Shown: positions 1 to 6,626, numbered from the stretch's first letter. The stretch: DNA of 11,507 nt from Chloroflexota bacterium (GCA_026389975.1 JAPLGV010000256.1:1-11507); one strand, 5' to 3'. A program made the numbers and translations. The notes: generated by a model not told the origin, from the letters alone.

Positions 1-17
1 TACCTTTGATGTGTGTT

Positions 18-986
18 TCAGGCTGATTGACGATGAACTTCTTCCTCGTCTTCGAAGACCGGCAGATATTTCGCCGCCAGTCCAAACGCCAGGATGCCGG
101 CCGAGAAGATGCCAATCGACACTAGGACTTCCGGTAAAGATGGAAGGTAGTGAACGCTGCTCATCATAGCTGGCAAATAGGTTATCGGATCAGGATGAGT
201 AATTCCAAACCAACTGACATTGAAGCGGTTGAGAATCATACCAAGCAGGAGGATGATTGCTCCAATTAGAAGCCCGTTCGCGCTTTGGCGATTCTTCTTA
301 AAGGTGAACCACACGAGCGGTGTGATCGCGCCGATGAGAATCTCTGCCCAGAACAAGACGCTCATCCATCCACTAGTGAAGAGGAATTTCAAGTCACTAG
401 CGATGGCAAGCTGGCCAAATTTGATTACAAGGTATACCGCCAGGATAACCGGGATGGCCTTGGCTAGTTTTTCCAATAGATGGGTTTCTAAACCGCGATG
501 GAAATAGTGCGCACTAAGCGACGACTCTAATATAATCATGGACAGGCCAATCGCAATCGCCGAGACAAAGAACAAAACTGGCAGAATTGGTGTCCACCAC
601 AGCGGATACAGCTTGGCAGATTGGATCAACAGCAACGAGCCCAATGAAGATTGGTGCAGTGTGGAAAGGACCACGCCTAGGATCACGAATGGCATGATAA
701 AACGGTGAATGAAGTGCGCGAACTTCTGCCATTTGAGGCCTTCAAAAACGACCGGCGCAAACTCGATAGCCAGCACAGCGAGATAGGACATCACGCAAAT
801 ACCGATTTCCAGAAGCACCGAAGTGTGGTTCCAGTGAATCATCATATACCAGATGCGTTCGGGATGACCGAGGTCAACGAGAAGGGCAACTGCAACCATG
901 ATGTAGCCGAGGAAGGCGGTCAACACCGATGGCCGGAGCAGAGGCTGAAACTCCTTGATACGGAGGATATAGACCGTGCCTGCCAT
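18..986 (-). CDS. HybB/NrfD-type quinone-reactive membrane subunit, main fragment of a broken gene
   Basis: These 322 residues contain most of an NrfD/PsrC superfamily protein and align best with the HybB branch. Landmarks are TVYILRIKEFQPLLRPSVLTAFLGY, LDLGHPERIW, FAPVVFEGL, LSTLHQSSLGSL, FEESLS-like ILESSLSAHYF and a last helix near 285-309. About eight helices are recognisable. The subunit normally exchanges electrons between quinol and the Fe-S subunit. The ATG at 986 is only an internal methionine at the break: no ribosome site precedes it and the first helices are absent. Adding the 52-residue 5' fragment and the missing 19 residues gives 393, the usual HybB length. If real, the deletion disables the protein unless translation restarts here. 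Confidence 0.75.
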   Translation of the reverse strand: MAGTVYILRIKEFQPLLRPSVLTAFLGYIMVAVALLVDLGHPERIWYMMIHWNHTSVLLEIGICVMSYLAVLAIEFAPVVFEGLKWQKFAHFIHRFIMPFVILGVVLSTLHQSSLGSLLLIQSAKLYPLWWTPILPVLFFVSAIAIGLSMIILESSLSAHYFHRGLETHLLEKLAKAIPVILAVYLVIKFGQLAIASDLKFLFTSGWMSVLFWAEILIGAITPLVWFTFKKNRQSANGLLIGAIILLLGMILNRFNVSWFGITHPDPITYLPAMMSSVHYLPSLPEVLVSIGIFSAGILAFGLAAKYLPVFEDEEEVHRQSA

Positions 987-1141
987 CCCCAGGGGTAGGA
1001 ATTGCTCAGGTTGCTGATGGCCCCAATCCCGTTGACATAGCGGATCATTGCAACAACGAAAGCTATAGCGATGAATGCCAGTAACGCCACCACTCCTGGC
1101 GCCAGCCGAAGACGTTGGTTAATGCGAATGTCCAATTTCAT
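920..1141 (-). pseudogene. 5' fragment of HybB/NrfD-type membrane subunit, frame lost after residue 52
   Basis: This is the true start of the membrane-subunit gene. The ATG at 1141 overlaps the psrB stop and has GGAGG 8 nt upstream. Residues 1-52 hold one membrane helix (about 15-34) and the family motif GIGAISNLSNSYPWG (38-52). After PWG (ending near 986) the frame runs into unrelated sequence and stops at 920. In HybB-type proteins PWG continues with about 19 residues of the second helix before 'A.TVYI'. Those residues are missing, and the rest of the protein continues in another frame (18-986). Confidence 0.75.
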
Positions 1142-1938
1142 TGGGTCGCCTCCGTCTTTGCCGGTAATTCTTCTTGTGTTTCAACATGTTTATCTTTTGC
1201 TTCTTTCTTCTTATCCAATGCATATGCGCCTGCGGCTACTCCGCTCAAAACCGCTGCCCAGCCGAGGGCAAATGGGATGGTTCCACCCATGATCAATTCA
1301 CTTATATCTTTGAGTGGGGTGGGGCCTAATTCAGGCAGGCCAAGTTCTTTGAAAGGCACATGCGAAATGATCAAATAGGATGTGCCGCCATTTTCGGTTT
1401 CACCGTACACGTGGTCAATGTAACGGTAAGGGTGGGCCGCAATGCGAGCATGTGCGTCTTTTAATAGGTCCGCGCGCTCGCCAAAAACCAGAGCATCAGT
1501 GGGGCAGGTGGCCACACAGGCTGGTTCCAACCCAATATCAATGCGTTGGGGGCACATGCTGCATTTATCGATAAAAGCGCCGTCGATGAGACCCTTATCC
1601 CAATCATAGTGCGGCACGCCAAAAGGACAGGCGTTCATGCAGTACCGGCAGCCGATGCAAAGCTTGCTATCATAGAGAACAGGGCCATCTGAGCGCTTGA
1701 CCCAGGCACCGACCGGACAGGCCGAAGCACAGTCCGGGTCTTCGCAGTGCATGCAGTGATAGACCATGGTTGCACTTTCAAGATTGGGATATTCTCCCTT
1801 GACCCCGATGCCAGACACCCAGATACGCGTCTTGTCCATGGGGATTTTGTTTTCTACGCTACAGGCTACCATACATGCCCGGCAATCAATGCAGCGTGCG
1901 GCATCAAAAAGGAATGCGTGTTGTTTTATCTCAGACAT
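1138..1938 (-). CDS. psrB: Four-cluster 4Fe-4S electron-transfer subunit (PsrB/HybA type)
   Basis: A 266-residue protein with four 4Fe-4S binding groups: C16/C19/C22/C26; C62/C65/C70/C74; C94/C97/C100/C104; C126/C129/C141/C145. This is the standard PsrB/DmsB/HybA plan that wires a molybdopterin site to a quinone-reactive membrane subunit. There is no signal peptide, so it is probably exported folded together with PsrA by the Tat system. The C-terminus adds a transmembrane helix (about 219-241) followed by a lysine-rich tail, which would anchor it as in HybA; PsrB proteins often lack this. A GGAG site precedes the ATG by 7 nt. The stop overlaps the next ATG in ATGA, so the membrane subunit is translationally coupled to it. 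Confidence 0.88.
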   Translation of the reverse strand: MSEIKQHAFLFDAARCIDCRACMVACSVENKIPMDKTRIWVSGIGVKGEYPNLESATMVYHCMHCEDPDCASACPVGAWVKRSDGPVLYDSKLCIGCRYCMNACPFGVPHYDWDKGLIDGAFIDKCSMCPQRIDIGLEPACVATCPTDALVFGERADLLKDAHARIAAHPYRYIDHVYGETENGGTSYLIISHVPFKELGLPELGPTPLKDISELIMGGTIPFALGWAAVLSGVAAGAYALDKKKEAKDKHVETQEELPAKTEATQ

Positions 1939-1954
1939 TGTTCTGCTCCGTATC

Positions 1955-4135
1955 TCAGGCCTTCTTTACCGATACAAAAGTCTGGCTGAGCGCCTGGCCG
2001 CCGCTGATGGGATCGGTGTACGTGACGTGCAGAACCGAGTCGCTGGTACCAAAGCCGAAGGCGGTCGTCAGGCCTTTGGAAAGATGCCCGTAACCCGGAG
2101 TCAGGTAGACGCAATCCGGACGAATGGCCTGTGTGGCGAGTAAGCGGACGTTCGCTTTCCCTACTTCGCTTGTCACTTCCACCCAATCGCCGTCGGCCAA
2201 CCCTTTTTCAGCGGCCACTTTGGCGTTCATCCACAGGCGGGGCTCGTCGGAATATTTATGGAGCATTTGGTTGTTCTGTGTACCAAATTGAGTCTGTTGC
2301 GCCACCTTGCCGGTCAGCAGGTAGAACTGACCTTCGGCGGGTTGGGGAGGTTCTTCCCAGGTTGGCCAGGGGGAGAAACCAGCATTCTTCAATGTTTCTG
2401 AATAGACTTCAATTTTTCCAGAGGGCGTATTGAAGGTGATTTCTCCACTGCTTTCTGTTTCTGGCATTTCAGCATATCCCTTGGATTTTACTTCCTCCAG
2501 GCTGACGCCCAGAGAGGCAAGCTGCTGGCGAAGATAGTCTTCTTCATCTGCATAATGGAAGAAATCGCCCAATCCTAGGCGCTCTCCCAACTGCTTGTAA
2601 ATCCACAACGCGGATTTTGCTTCCCCTTGTGGTTCGACCACGGGTTGACGGATAAAGGCTTTGTCGCCGACGGGCAGAAGCGGGTCGTAGCGTTCAAGAT
2701 ACGAGGTTTCAGGCAGGACGACATCCGAGAACCAGGCCGTGTCATTCATGATGATATCAATGGTGGTGATGAAATCCATTTTTCCGAAGGCTTCGAGAGT
2801 CTTGGCGCGATCGGGCAGGGACAGGATCGGGTTCTGTCTGGAGATAAACCAGCCATGTGCTTGATAGGGTTCGCCTGTCAGAATGGTATCACGCAATTCC
2901 TGGAAAACGCCTAACTTTAAAGAGACAAGCGGATATTTCCAGGGGACGCCATCCAGACGCAAGGCTGAAACACGCGGATAAGGCGGCTGAGGCGGCGCGC
3001 CCAACCCTGCGCCTTCTGCAGCCATCTCAGCGGAGAGACATCCGCCAGGAGTGAGAACATTCCCGCTCAAAGCGTTCAACGTGGCAATGGCTCGTTCCGT
3101 CTGGAAGGAGTTTATAAAATTCGACGTGCGCCAGCCAGGGTGCGCCAGGGCATTGTGTTTGGCAGCCGCGTATTCGCGTGCAATCCGCTCGATGGTTGTG
3201 GCTGGCACGCCCGTGATTTCCTCAGCCCATTCGGGCGTGTACCCTTGCATGGCAGTCTTGATGCCATCACAGCCGACAACGTACTTTTTGACGAATTCAC
3301 AATCTGCCAGTTCATTTGAGACGATGACATTGATCATTGCCAGCAGAAAGGCTGAGTCGGTGCCTGGACGGATGGGAATCCACTCGGTCGCTTTTGAAGC
3401 GGTCTTGGTGTAACGCGGGTCGAGATAGACAAACTTCGCACCGCGATCAATCGCATGGGATAATTCCGAAGTCTCAGAGGTTGAAATGGCCTCCATCATG
3501 TTACGGCCAACCATCAGGATAAATTCGACATCGTCATATTTGCGCGATGGCTCTTCGACACCATACGTCAGCGAGAAGGCGGTAATCATGGCATTGAAGC
3601 AAAGGCTACGCTGCGTGCCGTAGTTCGGCGAGCCGAAGGCATACAGCAGGTTCTCAAACAGCGGCTGGCTCAAATTATGCGTGGACGAAAATACCATCGC
3701 CTCAGGCCCGTACTTTTCCTTGATCTTGAGCATATTCGTGGCGACAATATCCAGCGCTTCATCCCACGACGTTTTGCGGAAGAGGCCCTCGCCACGTTTT
3801 CCCACCCGGACAAGCGGAGATAACACCCGATCCGGGTCATAAGTATTCATCAGACCTGATTGGCCGCGCGGGCACAGGTTGCCTTTAGAGTGAGGGTGAT
3901 CGGGATTCCCTTCCAGCTTGACAACACGCCCATCTTCGACTTTCGCCAGTACGCCACAGCGCCAGACGCACATTTCACACATCGTCGGGATATAACCGCT
4001 GTTGGTGGCGTCCAGCATCCCGGTTGCCCGGGCAGCTTCGGCCACCAGCGGTGGAATAAACCGCCCGAGGACCAATGCACCGACGGCTGCGCCACCGACC
4101 TTAAGAAAGTCACGTCGCGATAACGTGTTCGGCAT
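1955..4135 (-). CDS. psrA: PsrA/PhsA-like molybdopterin oxidoreductase, Tat-exported catalytic subunit
   Basis: A 726-residue member of the DMSO-reductase superfamily. The N-terminus carries a twin-arginine signal, SRRDFLKVGG (6-15), followed by a hydrophobic stretch to about residue 30, so it works outside the membrane. Next comes one 4Fe-4S site at C53/C56/C60/C88 (CX2CX3CX27C). C179 in QRSLCFNA sits where polysulfide and thiosulfate reductases have their molybdenum-ligating cysteine. The C-terminal cofactor domain ends in GYGHLSKGLT and DPISG...TFVSV, as in Psr/Phs proteins. The length is close to that family. Polysulfide, thiosulfate or tetrathionate are the likely substrates; neighbouring sulfur transporters support this, while arsenate reductases are larger. 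It is followed by its Fe-S and membrane subunits. Confidence 0.82.
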   Translation of the reverse strand: MPNTLSRRDFLKVGGAAVGALVLGRFIPPLVAEAARATGMLDATNSGYIPTMCEMCVWRCGVLAKVEDGRVVKLEGNPDHPHSKGNLCPRGQSGLMNTYDPDRVLSPLVRVGKRGEGLFRKTSWDEALDIVATNMLKIKEKYGPEAMVFSSTHNLSQPLFENLLYAFGSPNYGTQRSLCFNAMITAFSLTYGVEEPSRKYDDVEFILMVGRNMMEAISTSETSELSHAIDRGAKFVYLDPRYTKTASKATEWIPIRPGTDSAFLLAMINVIVSNELADCEFVKKYVVGCDGIKTAMQGYTPEWAEEITGVPATTIERIAREYAAAKHNALAHPGWRTSNFINSFQTERAIATLNALSGNVLTPGGCLSAEMAAEGAGLGAPPQPPYPRVSALRLDGVPWKYPLVSLKLGVFQELRDTILTGEPYQAHGWFISRQNPILSLPDRAKTLEAFGKMDFITTIDIIMNDTAWFSDVVLPETSYLERYDPLLPVGDKAFIRQPVVEPQGEAKSALWIYKQLGERLGLGDFFHYADEEDYLRQQLASLGVSLEEVKSKGYAEMPETESSGEITFNTPSGKIEVYSETLKNAGFSPWPTWEEPPQPAEGQFYLLTGKVAQQTQFGTQNNQMLHKYSDEPRLWMNAKVAAEKGLADGDWVEVTSEVGKANVRLLATQAIRPDCVYLTPGYGHLSKGLTTAFGFGTSDSVLHVTYTDPISGGQALSQTFVSVKKA

Positions 4136-4140
4136 AATTA

Positions 4141-4144
4141 TCTC
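4141..4144 (-). promoter_or_regulatory. Ribosome binding site that fixes the psrA start
   Basis: GGAG on the minus strand lies 5 nt upstream of the ATG at 4135. The alternative ATG at 4147 overlaps this element (ATGGAG) and has no ribosome site of its own, so translation should begin at 4135. The 4135 start also gives the twin-arginine motif its usual position near the N-terminus. Confidence 0.6.
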
Positions 4145-4154
4145 CATTTACCAG

Positions 4155-4202
4155 AACTAATATGGGTGACCAGGTTTCATGAAATGGTCACCCATATTAG
4201 TT
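4155..4202 (-). repeat. Perfect 18-bp inverted repeat (intercistronic hairpin)
   Basis: The arms AACTAATATGGGTGACCA (4155-4172) and its exact reverse complement (4185-4202) are separated by a 12-nt loop that is itself almost wholly palindromic (TTTCATGAAA). It starts six bases after the transporter stop and ends ten bases before the psrA ribosome site. No T-run follows on the minus strand, so it is not a typical intrinsic terminator. It is more likely an RNA-processing or stability element that sets the ratio of psrABC to upstream products. A protein-binding dyad is the alternative. Confidence 0.7.
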
Positions 4203-4208
4203 GAGCAT

Positions 4209-4754
4209 TTACTTTTTCTTGCGTTGCATCCCCATGCGGTCAATCAGATAGAACAACACCAGTGCCATGATCGTGAACACAAGAATGGCCAGGTAGGGGT
4301 TTATGTGCCACAATTCAGGCAGGGTTACGTTCCCATAATTGGCGATTGCGGAAATTTTGGGGAAAACCTTATCGTAGGTCAGGCCGTAGATGACCGCACC
4401 GGTCAGGAAGCCCAGAATGCCGGGGACAAGATAATCCACTTTACCTTCACCGGCGCCAGCCACACAGGTGCCTGGGCAGAAACCGGCCAGGGCCATCCCC
4501 ACGCCAAAGATCAACCCGCCAACCAGATTGCCAACAACGTAAGTTGCCGGGACGGTCGGGAAATTGATCACACCAAGGGCGTGTAAGGGATATAGGCCAA
4601 GCATCGCGACCACCAGAGCGGTCAGCATGAATTTCAACACAGCCATATCGTTGAGACGGAACTGGTTGACAATCTTGTGATACTTGGTCAGACCGGCTTT
4701 ATTAAGCGCAAAGCCGAATACCACACCCAGGAGCAGAGGAAGAATAATAGACAT
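4209..4754 (-). CDS. YeeE/YedE-family half-transporter, second subunit
   Basis: A 181-residue inner-membrane protein with helices near 3-16, 38-56, 72-93, 108-126 and 152-171. The signature is GFCPGTCVAGAGEG (91-104), the second-half counterpart of the YeeE/YedE GxCPGT motif. C93 is the conserved cysteine and C97 is an additional one, giving CxxxC in the channel region. The C-terminus (RMGMQRKKK) is strongly basic, so it probably faces the cytoplasm. It should pair with the preceding half-transporter to rebuild one YeeE-type sulfur channel. It begins three bases after the previous stop and ends just before the long hairpin that separates it from psrA. Confidence 0.8.
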   Translation of the reverse strand: MSIILPLLLGVVFGFALNKAGLTKYHKIVNQFRLNDMAVLKFMLTALVVAMLGLYPLHALGVINFPTVPATYVVGNLVGGLIFGVGMALAGFCPGTCVAGAGEGKVDYLVPGILGFLTGAVIYGLTYDKVFPKISAIANYGNVTLPELWHINPYLAILVFTIMALVLFYLIDRMGMQRKKK

Positions 4755-4757
4755 GGC

Positions 4758-5300
4758 TTAGAACCTCTTTCCGTAGATGATCAGGGCAGTGACGATGCCG
4801 GACATAAACATCCCGGCGATGAACAGGAAGGCAGCCGGGACGAGCAGCATCCCACCCGAAATAGCCAGGCCGCTGGTGCAGCCACCGGCGATTCCTGCGG
4901 CATATTCGAGGACGATTGCACCAACGAAGAGCACCAGCCAGCGCTTCCAGGTCCGCTTTCCAAAAATCATTTTCCACTGTTCGTCATCCATGGTCCGGAA
5001 CTTCAGCGTGCGGCTGGAAAATGCTCCCAGCATGCCGCCGAAGAAGATGCCCACCAACAGGATGACTGCAAAGGTCATGCCCGGAGGCATAACGTAATTG
5101 AAATACGTATTACTGGGATTAATCGCCTTCCCGATATACGCGGCTATGTTCTCGAAGCCGCCCGATGCGCCAAGCAACTTTGGCGCGTTCAGCACCTTGT
5201 CGGTCAACACTACAGTTAGAATGCCGACGATGCCCAGCAGGATGCCAGCTGCATAAGGCGACCACTCCTCCTTGCGAATTTGCTTTATAAACCAGTTCAT
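4758..5300 (-). CDS. YeeE/YedE-family half-transporter, first subunit
   Basis: A 180-residue inner-membrane protein with hydrophobic helices near 16-34, 76-95, 119-137 and 151-176. It carries the family signature GGCTSGLAISGG (139-150), in which C141 matches the cysteine that passes thiosulfate or sulfide species along the channel in YeeE/TsuA. Full-length YeeE is about 350 residues with two such halves; here the halves are separate genes three bases apart. AGGAG precedes the ATG. Similar split pairs (PmpA/PmpB) are controlled by ArsR-family sulfur regulators in other bacteria, as here. The likely role is uptake of thiosulfate or another reduced sulfur species. Selenium transport, suggested for some YedE relatives, is less likely because no selenium genes are present. 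Confidence 0.8.
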   Translation of the reverse strand: MNWFIKQIRKEEWSPYAAGILLGIVGILTVVLTDKVLNAPKLLGASGGFENIAAYIGKAINPSNTYFNYVMPPGMTFAVILLVGIFFGGMLGAFSSRTLKFRTMDDEQWKMIFGKRTWKRWLVLFVGAIVLEYAAGIAGGCTSGLAISGGMLLVPAAFLFIAGMFMSGIVTALIIYGKRF

Positions 5301-5350
5301 TTTTTCTCCTTTCGATAGGTTCTGAATTTTGGTTGGTGAGGTTTAATGGC

Positions 5351-6160
5351 TCACTCTTCTTTATTGGAAGGTTCTTCACTCTCGGATTGCTCTTTAATGG
5401 ATTTAATTAGATCAGAAGCAACTTGAGGTTTTACCAAGATATTACGAAGCGCTCGGCGGCTAGCTGGCTTCAAACGAGCAATGTCTGGCAGCATATCCAC
5501 CACATCCGCCGGGTACCTGCCTTTTATTTGCTTTGTCTCTTGAAAAGAGATGCTGATCCAACCTTCTTTGCGTAGCACGAAAAATCCGCCACCGAGGACG
5601 AGTATCGCAAGCAAAACAAGCAGAACGATATTGCCGACATTGACGGGCTTTTTACCGAGGACAATCTCATCGTATCGCTGCACATAATCAACCACATCCG
5701 CCGGTGTCCCAACCGTCCCACATGGAACTTCGGTCTGGGAGGCCGCCACCGAAGTGGCCGGCGCAGTAGAGGAACCCCCGCCCGAACCGACTGAAACACC
5801 GAGGGTTGTCGCATAGACCTGTGCTTTGGCTTCGTAGTCGTTTGGATGGCAACTCATGCAATTCGCGTTAATGTCCGAGAGGGGAGCAACCATGCCGGTA
5901 TGTGAAGCAGTTATTTCAGTGGCCTGATTGTTGCCGGCATGGCATAGATAGCAAAAATCGCCAAAGGCATGTTGAGTATGCCAGGCGGTGCCATCATTGT
6001 TGACTGGTTTTTGCGCTTGAGCTTCATGGCAGTTCTTACAAGATGAAGCCTGTGATCCACATTGGGCCTTTACCGGGGTCGCTGTCATCAGGAAGACACT
6101 ACCCACCACCAACAGTATGCCCAGGGCTAGGAAGAAGAAGGTAATCCTTTTTTGACTCAT
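5351..6160 (-). CDS. Membrane-anchored tri-haem cytochrome c with cytoplasmic tail
   Basis: A 269-residue protein in four parts: a signal peptide (hydrophobic about 8-26, then TPVKAQ); a haem domain with three CxxCH sites (CKNCH 41-45, CYLCH 70-74, CMSCH 101-105) and spare histidines H61, H64 and H87 as possible sixth ligands; a Gly/Ser/Thr-rich linker (121-145); and one transmembrane helix (about 177-196) followed by a charged tail of about 70 residues. The haems lie outside the membrane. The protein probably carries electrons to or from the reductase encoded downstream. The start is the ATG at 6160, with GAGG 5 nt upstream; the frame could extend to a TTG at 6175 but that would bury the ribosome site. 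PADVVD occurs twice, before and after the membrane helix. I cannot name a specific cytochrome family. Confidence 0.8.
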   Translation of the reverse strand: MSQKRITFFFLALGILLVVGSVFLMTATPVKAQCGSQASSCKNCHEAQAQKPVNNDGTAWHTQHAFGDFCYLCHAGNNQATEITASHTGMVAPLSDINANCMSCHPNDYEAKAQVYATTLGVSVGSGGGSSTAPATSVAASQTEVPCGTVGTPADVVDYVQRYDEIVLGKKPVNVGNIVLLVLLAILVLGGGFFVLRKEGWISISFQETKQIKGRYPADVVDMLPDIARLKPASRRALRNILVKPQVASDLIKSIKEQSESEEPSNKEE

Positions 6161-6209
6161 GTGCACCTCGTTCAAACAAATGGATTATGAAGATCGTTGT
6201 TTTTCTGTG

Positions 6210-6563
6210 TCACGATGGAATAAATTCATCAATGAGATTCGCGTGATGCTGAATTCGGTCGCGCAGCACACTTCGCAATAGATCCAGCGCTTCAATGACG
6301 CGTTGATCGGTAAGTTCATATTGTATGGTCATCCCCTTGCGCGTTGCATGTGCAAGTCCTGCATCGCGGAGGACTTTAAGATGGCGGGAAATTGTCGGTT
6401 GGGGGAGTTCCAGTTTTTGGGTCAGTTCTGTTACATTGCAAGGTTGTTCTGCAAGTGCATAAAGGATGAATAAGCGTGTCGGTTCTGCCAGAGCAGAACA
6501 CAATTCAGCATGCAATTGTGTAATTTCTTGGGTTAGATTTGAAGTATCCATGTTTGTATCCAT
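6210..6563 (-). CDS. ArsR-family winged-helix repressor
   Basis: A 117-residue regulator. Residues 22-51 are helices leading into the HTH (SALAEPTRLFILYAL, then NVTELTQKL). The recognition helix is LPQPTISRHLKVLRDAGL (53-70) and the beta-wing is about 71-85 (RKGMTIQYELT). Cysteines occur at C22 and C42. C42 falls near the ELCVCD metal site of arsenic-type ArsR, but the second cysteine of that motif is absent, so arsenic sensing is unlikely. The cysteine of SqrR/BigR/YgaV persulfide sensors (after RLxIL) is a tyrosine here, so the sensing chemistry is unclear. I chose the ATG at 6563, within a repeated ATGGATAC context; the ATG at 6551 is possible. No strong ribosome site is seen. It heads a sulfur operon and so probably senses a sulfur compound. 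Confidence 0.8.
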   Translation of the reverse strand: MDTNMDTSNLTQEITQLHAELCSALAEPTRLFILYALAEQPCNVTELTQKLELPQPTISRHLKVLRDAGLAHATRKGMTIQYELTDQRVIEALDLLRSVLRDRIQHHANLIDEFIPS

Positions 6564-6581
6564 ATGTGTATAAACACATAT
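6562..6581. promoter_or_regulatory. Palindrome over the transcription start, likely ArsR autoregulatory operator
   Basis: ATATGTGT (6562-6569), a 4-nt spacer ATAA, and ACACATAT (6574-6581) form a perfect 8-bp-arm AT-rich inverted repeat. It covers the predicted transcription start and the arsR ATG. ArsR/SmtB repressors typically bind such AT-rich dyads over their own promoters, so self-repression is the natural reading. It is an inference from position and symmetry. Confidence 0.5.
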
Positions 6582-6583
6582 AC

Positions 6584-6589
6584 ATAATA
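6584..6589 (-). promoter_or_regulatory. -10 box of the arsR/sulfur operon promoter
   Basis: TATTAT on the minus strand is five of six to the consensus. It predicts a transcription start near 6577, about 14 nt ahead of the arsR ATG at 6563. This rules out the longer arsR frame beginning at 6680, which would lie upstream of the start site. The rest of 6590-6785 holds only the Crp/Fnr-like site and no gene. Confidence 0.4.
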
Positions 6590-6610
6590 CTCTTCCAACC
6601 ATTGTTGAAA

Positions 6611-6626
6611 AGTGATAAATGTCACA
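6611..6626 (-). promoter_or_regulatory. Crp/Fnr-family operator upstream of arsR
   Basis: On the minus strand the sequence reads TGTGACATTTATCACT: TGTGA, six bases, TCAC. It is a perfect GTGA/TCAC dyad centred at 6618.5 and matches the Crp-type half-sites in nine of ten positions. The centre is 32 bp upstream of the centre of the TATTAT -10 box, i.e. position -41.5, the standard place for a class II Crp/Fnr activator. The -35 hexamer underneath (CTTTTC) is poor, as expected for an activator-dependent promoter. Which Crp/Fnr paralogue binds, and whether it senses oxygen, NO, redox or cAMP, cannot be told. Confidence 0.5.

Noticed and set aside
4161..4200. 12-codon leader peptide (MGDHFMKPGHPY) inside the hairpin
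   Set aside because: It begins and ends inside the complementary arms, has no ribosome site, and its start and stop codons are fixed by the symmetry of the repeat.
4155..4202. Intrinsic terminator at the 18-bp hairpin
   Set aside because: No U-tract follows the stem on the transcribed strand, and psrA with a good ribosome site follows at once without a visible promoter.
6210..6563. Arsenic resistance or arsenate respiration operon
   Set aside because: The ArsR lacks the CxC metal site, no arsenic resistance gene is nearby, and the catalytic subunit is shorter than arsenate reductases and next to sulfur transporters.
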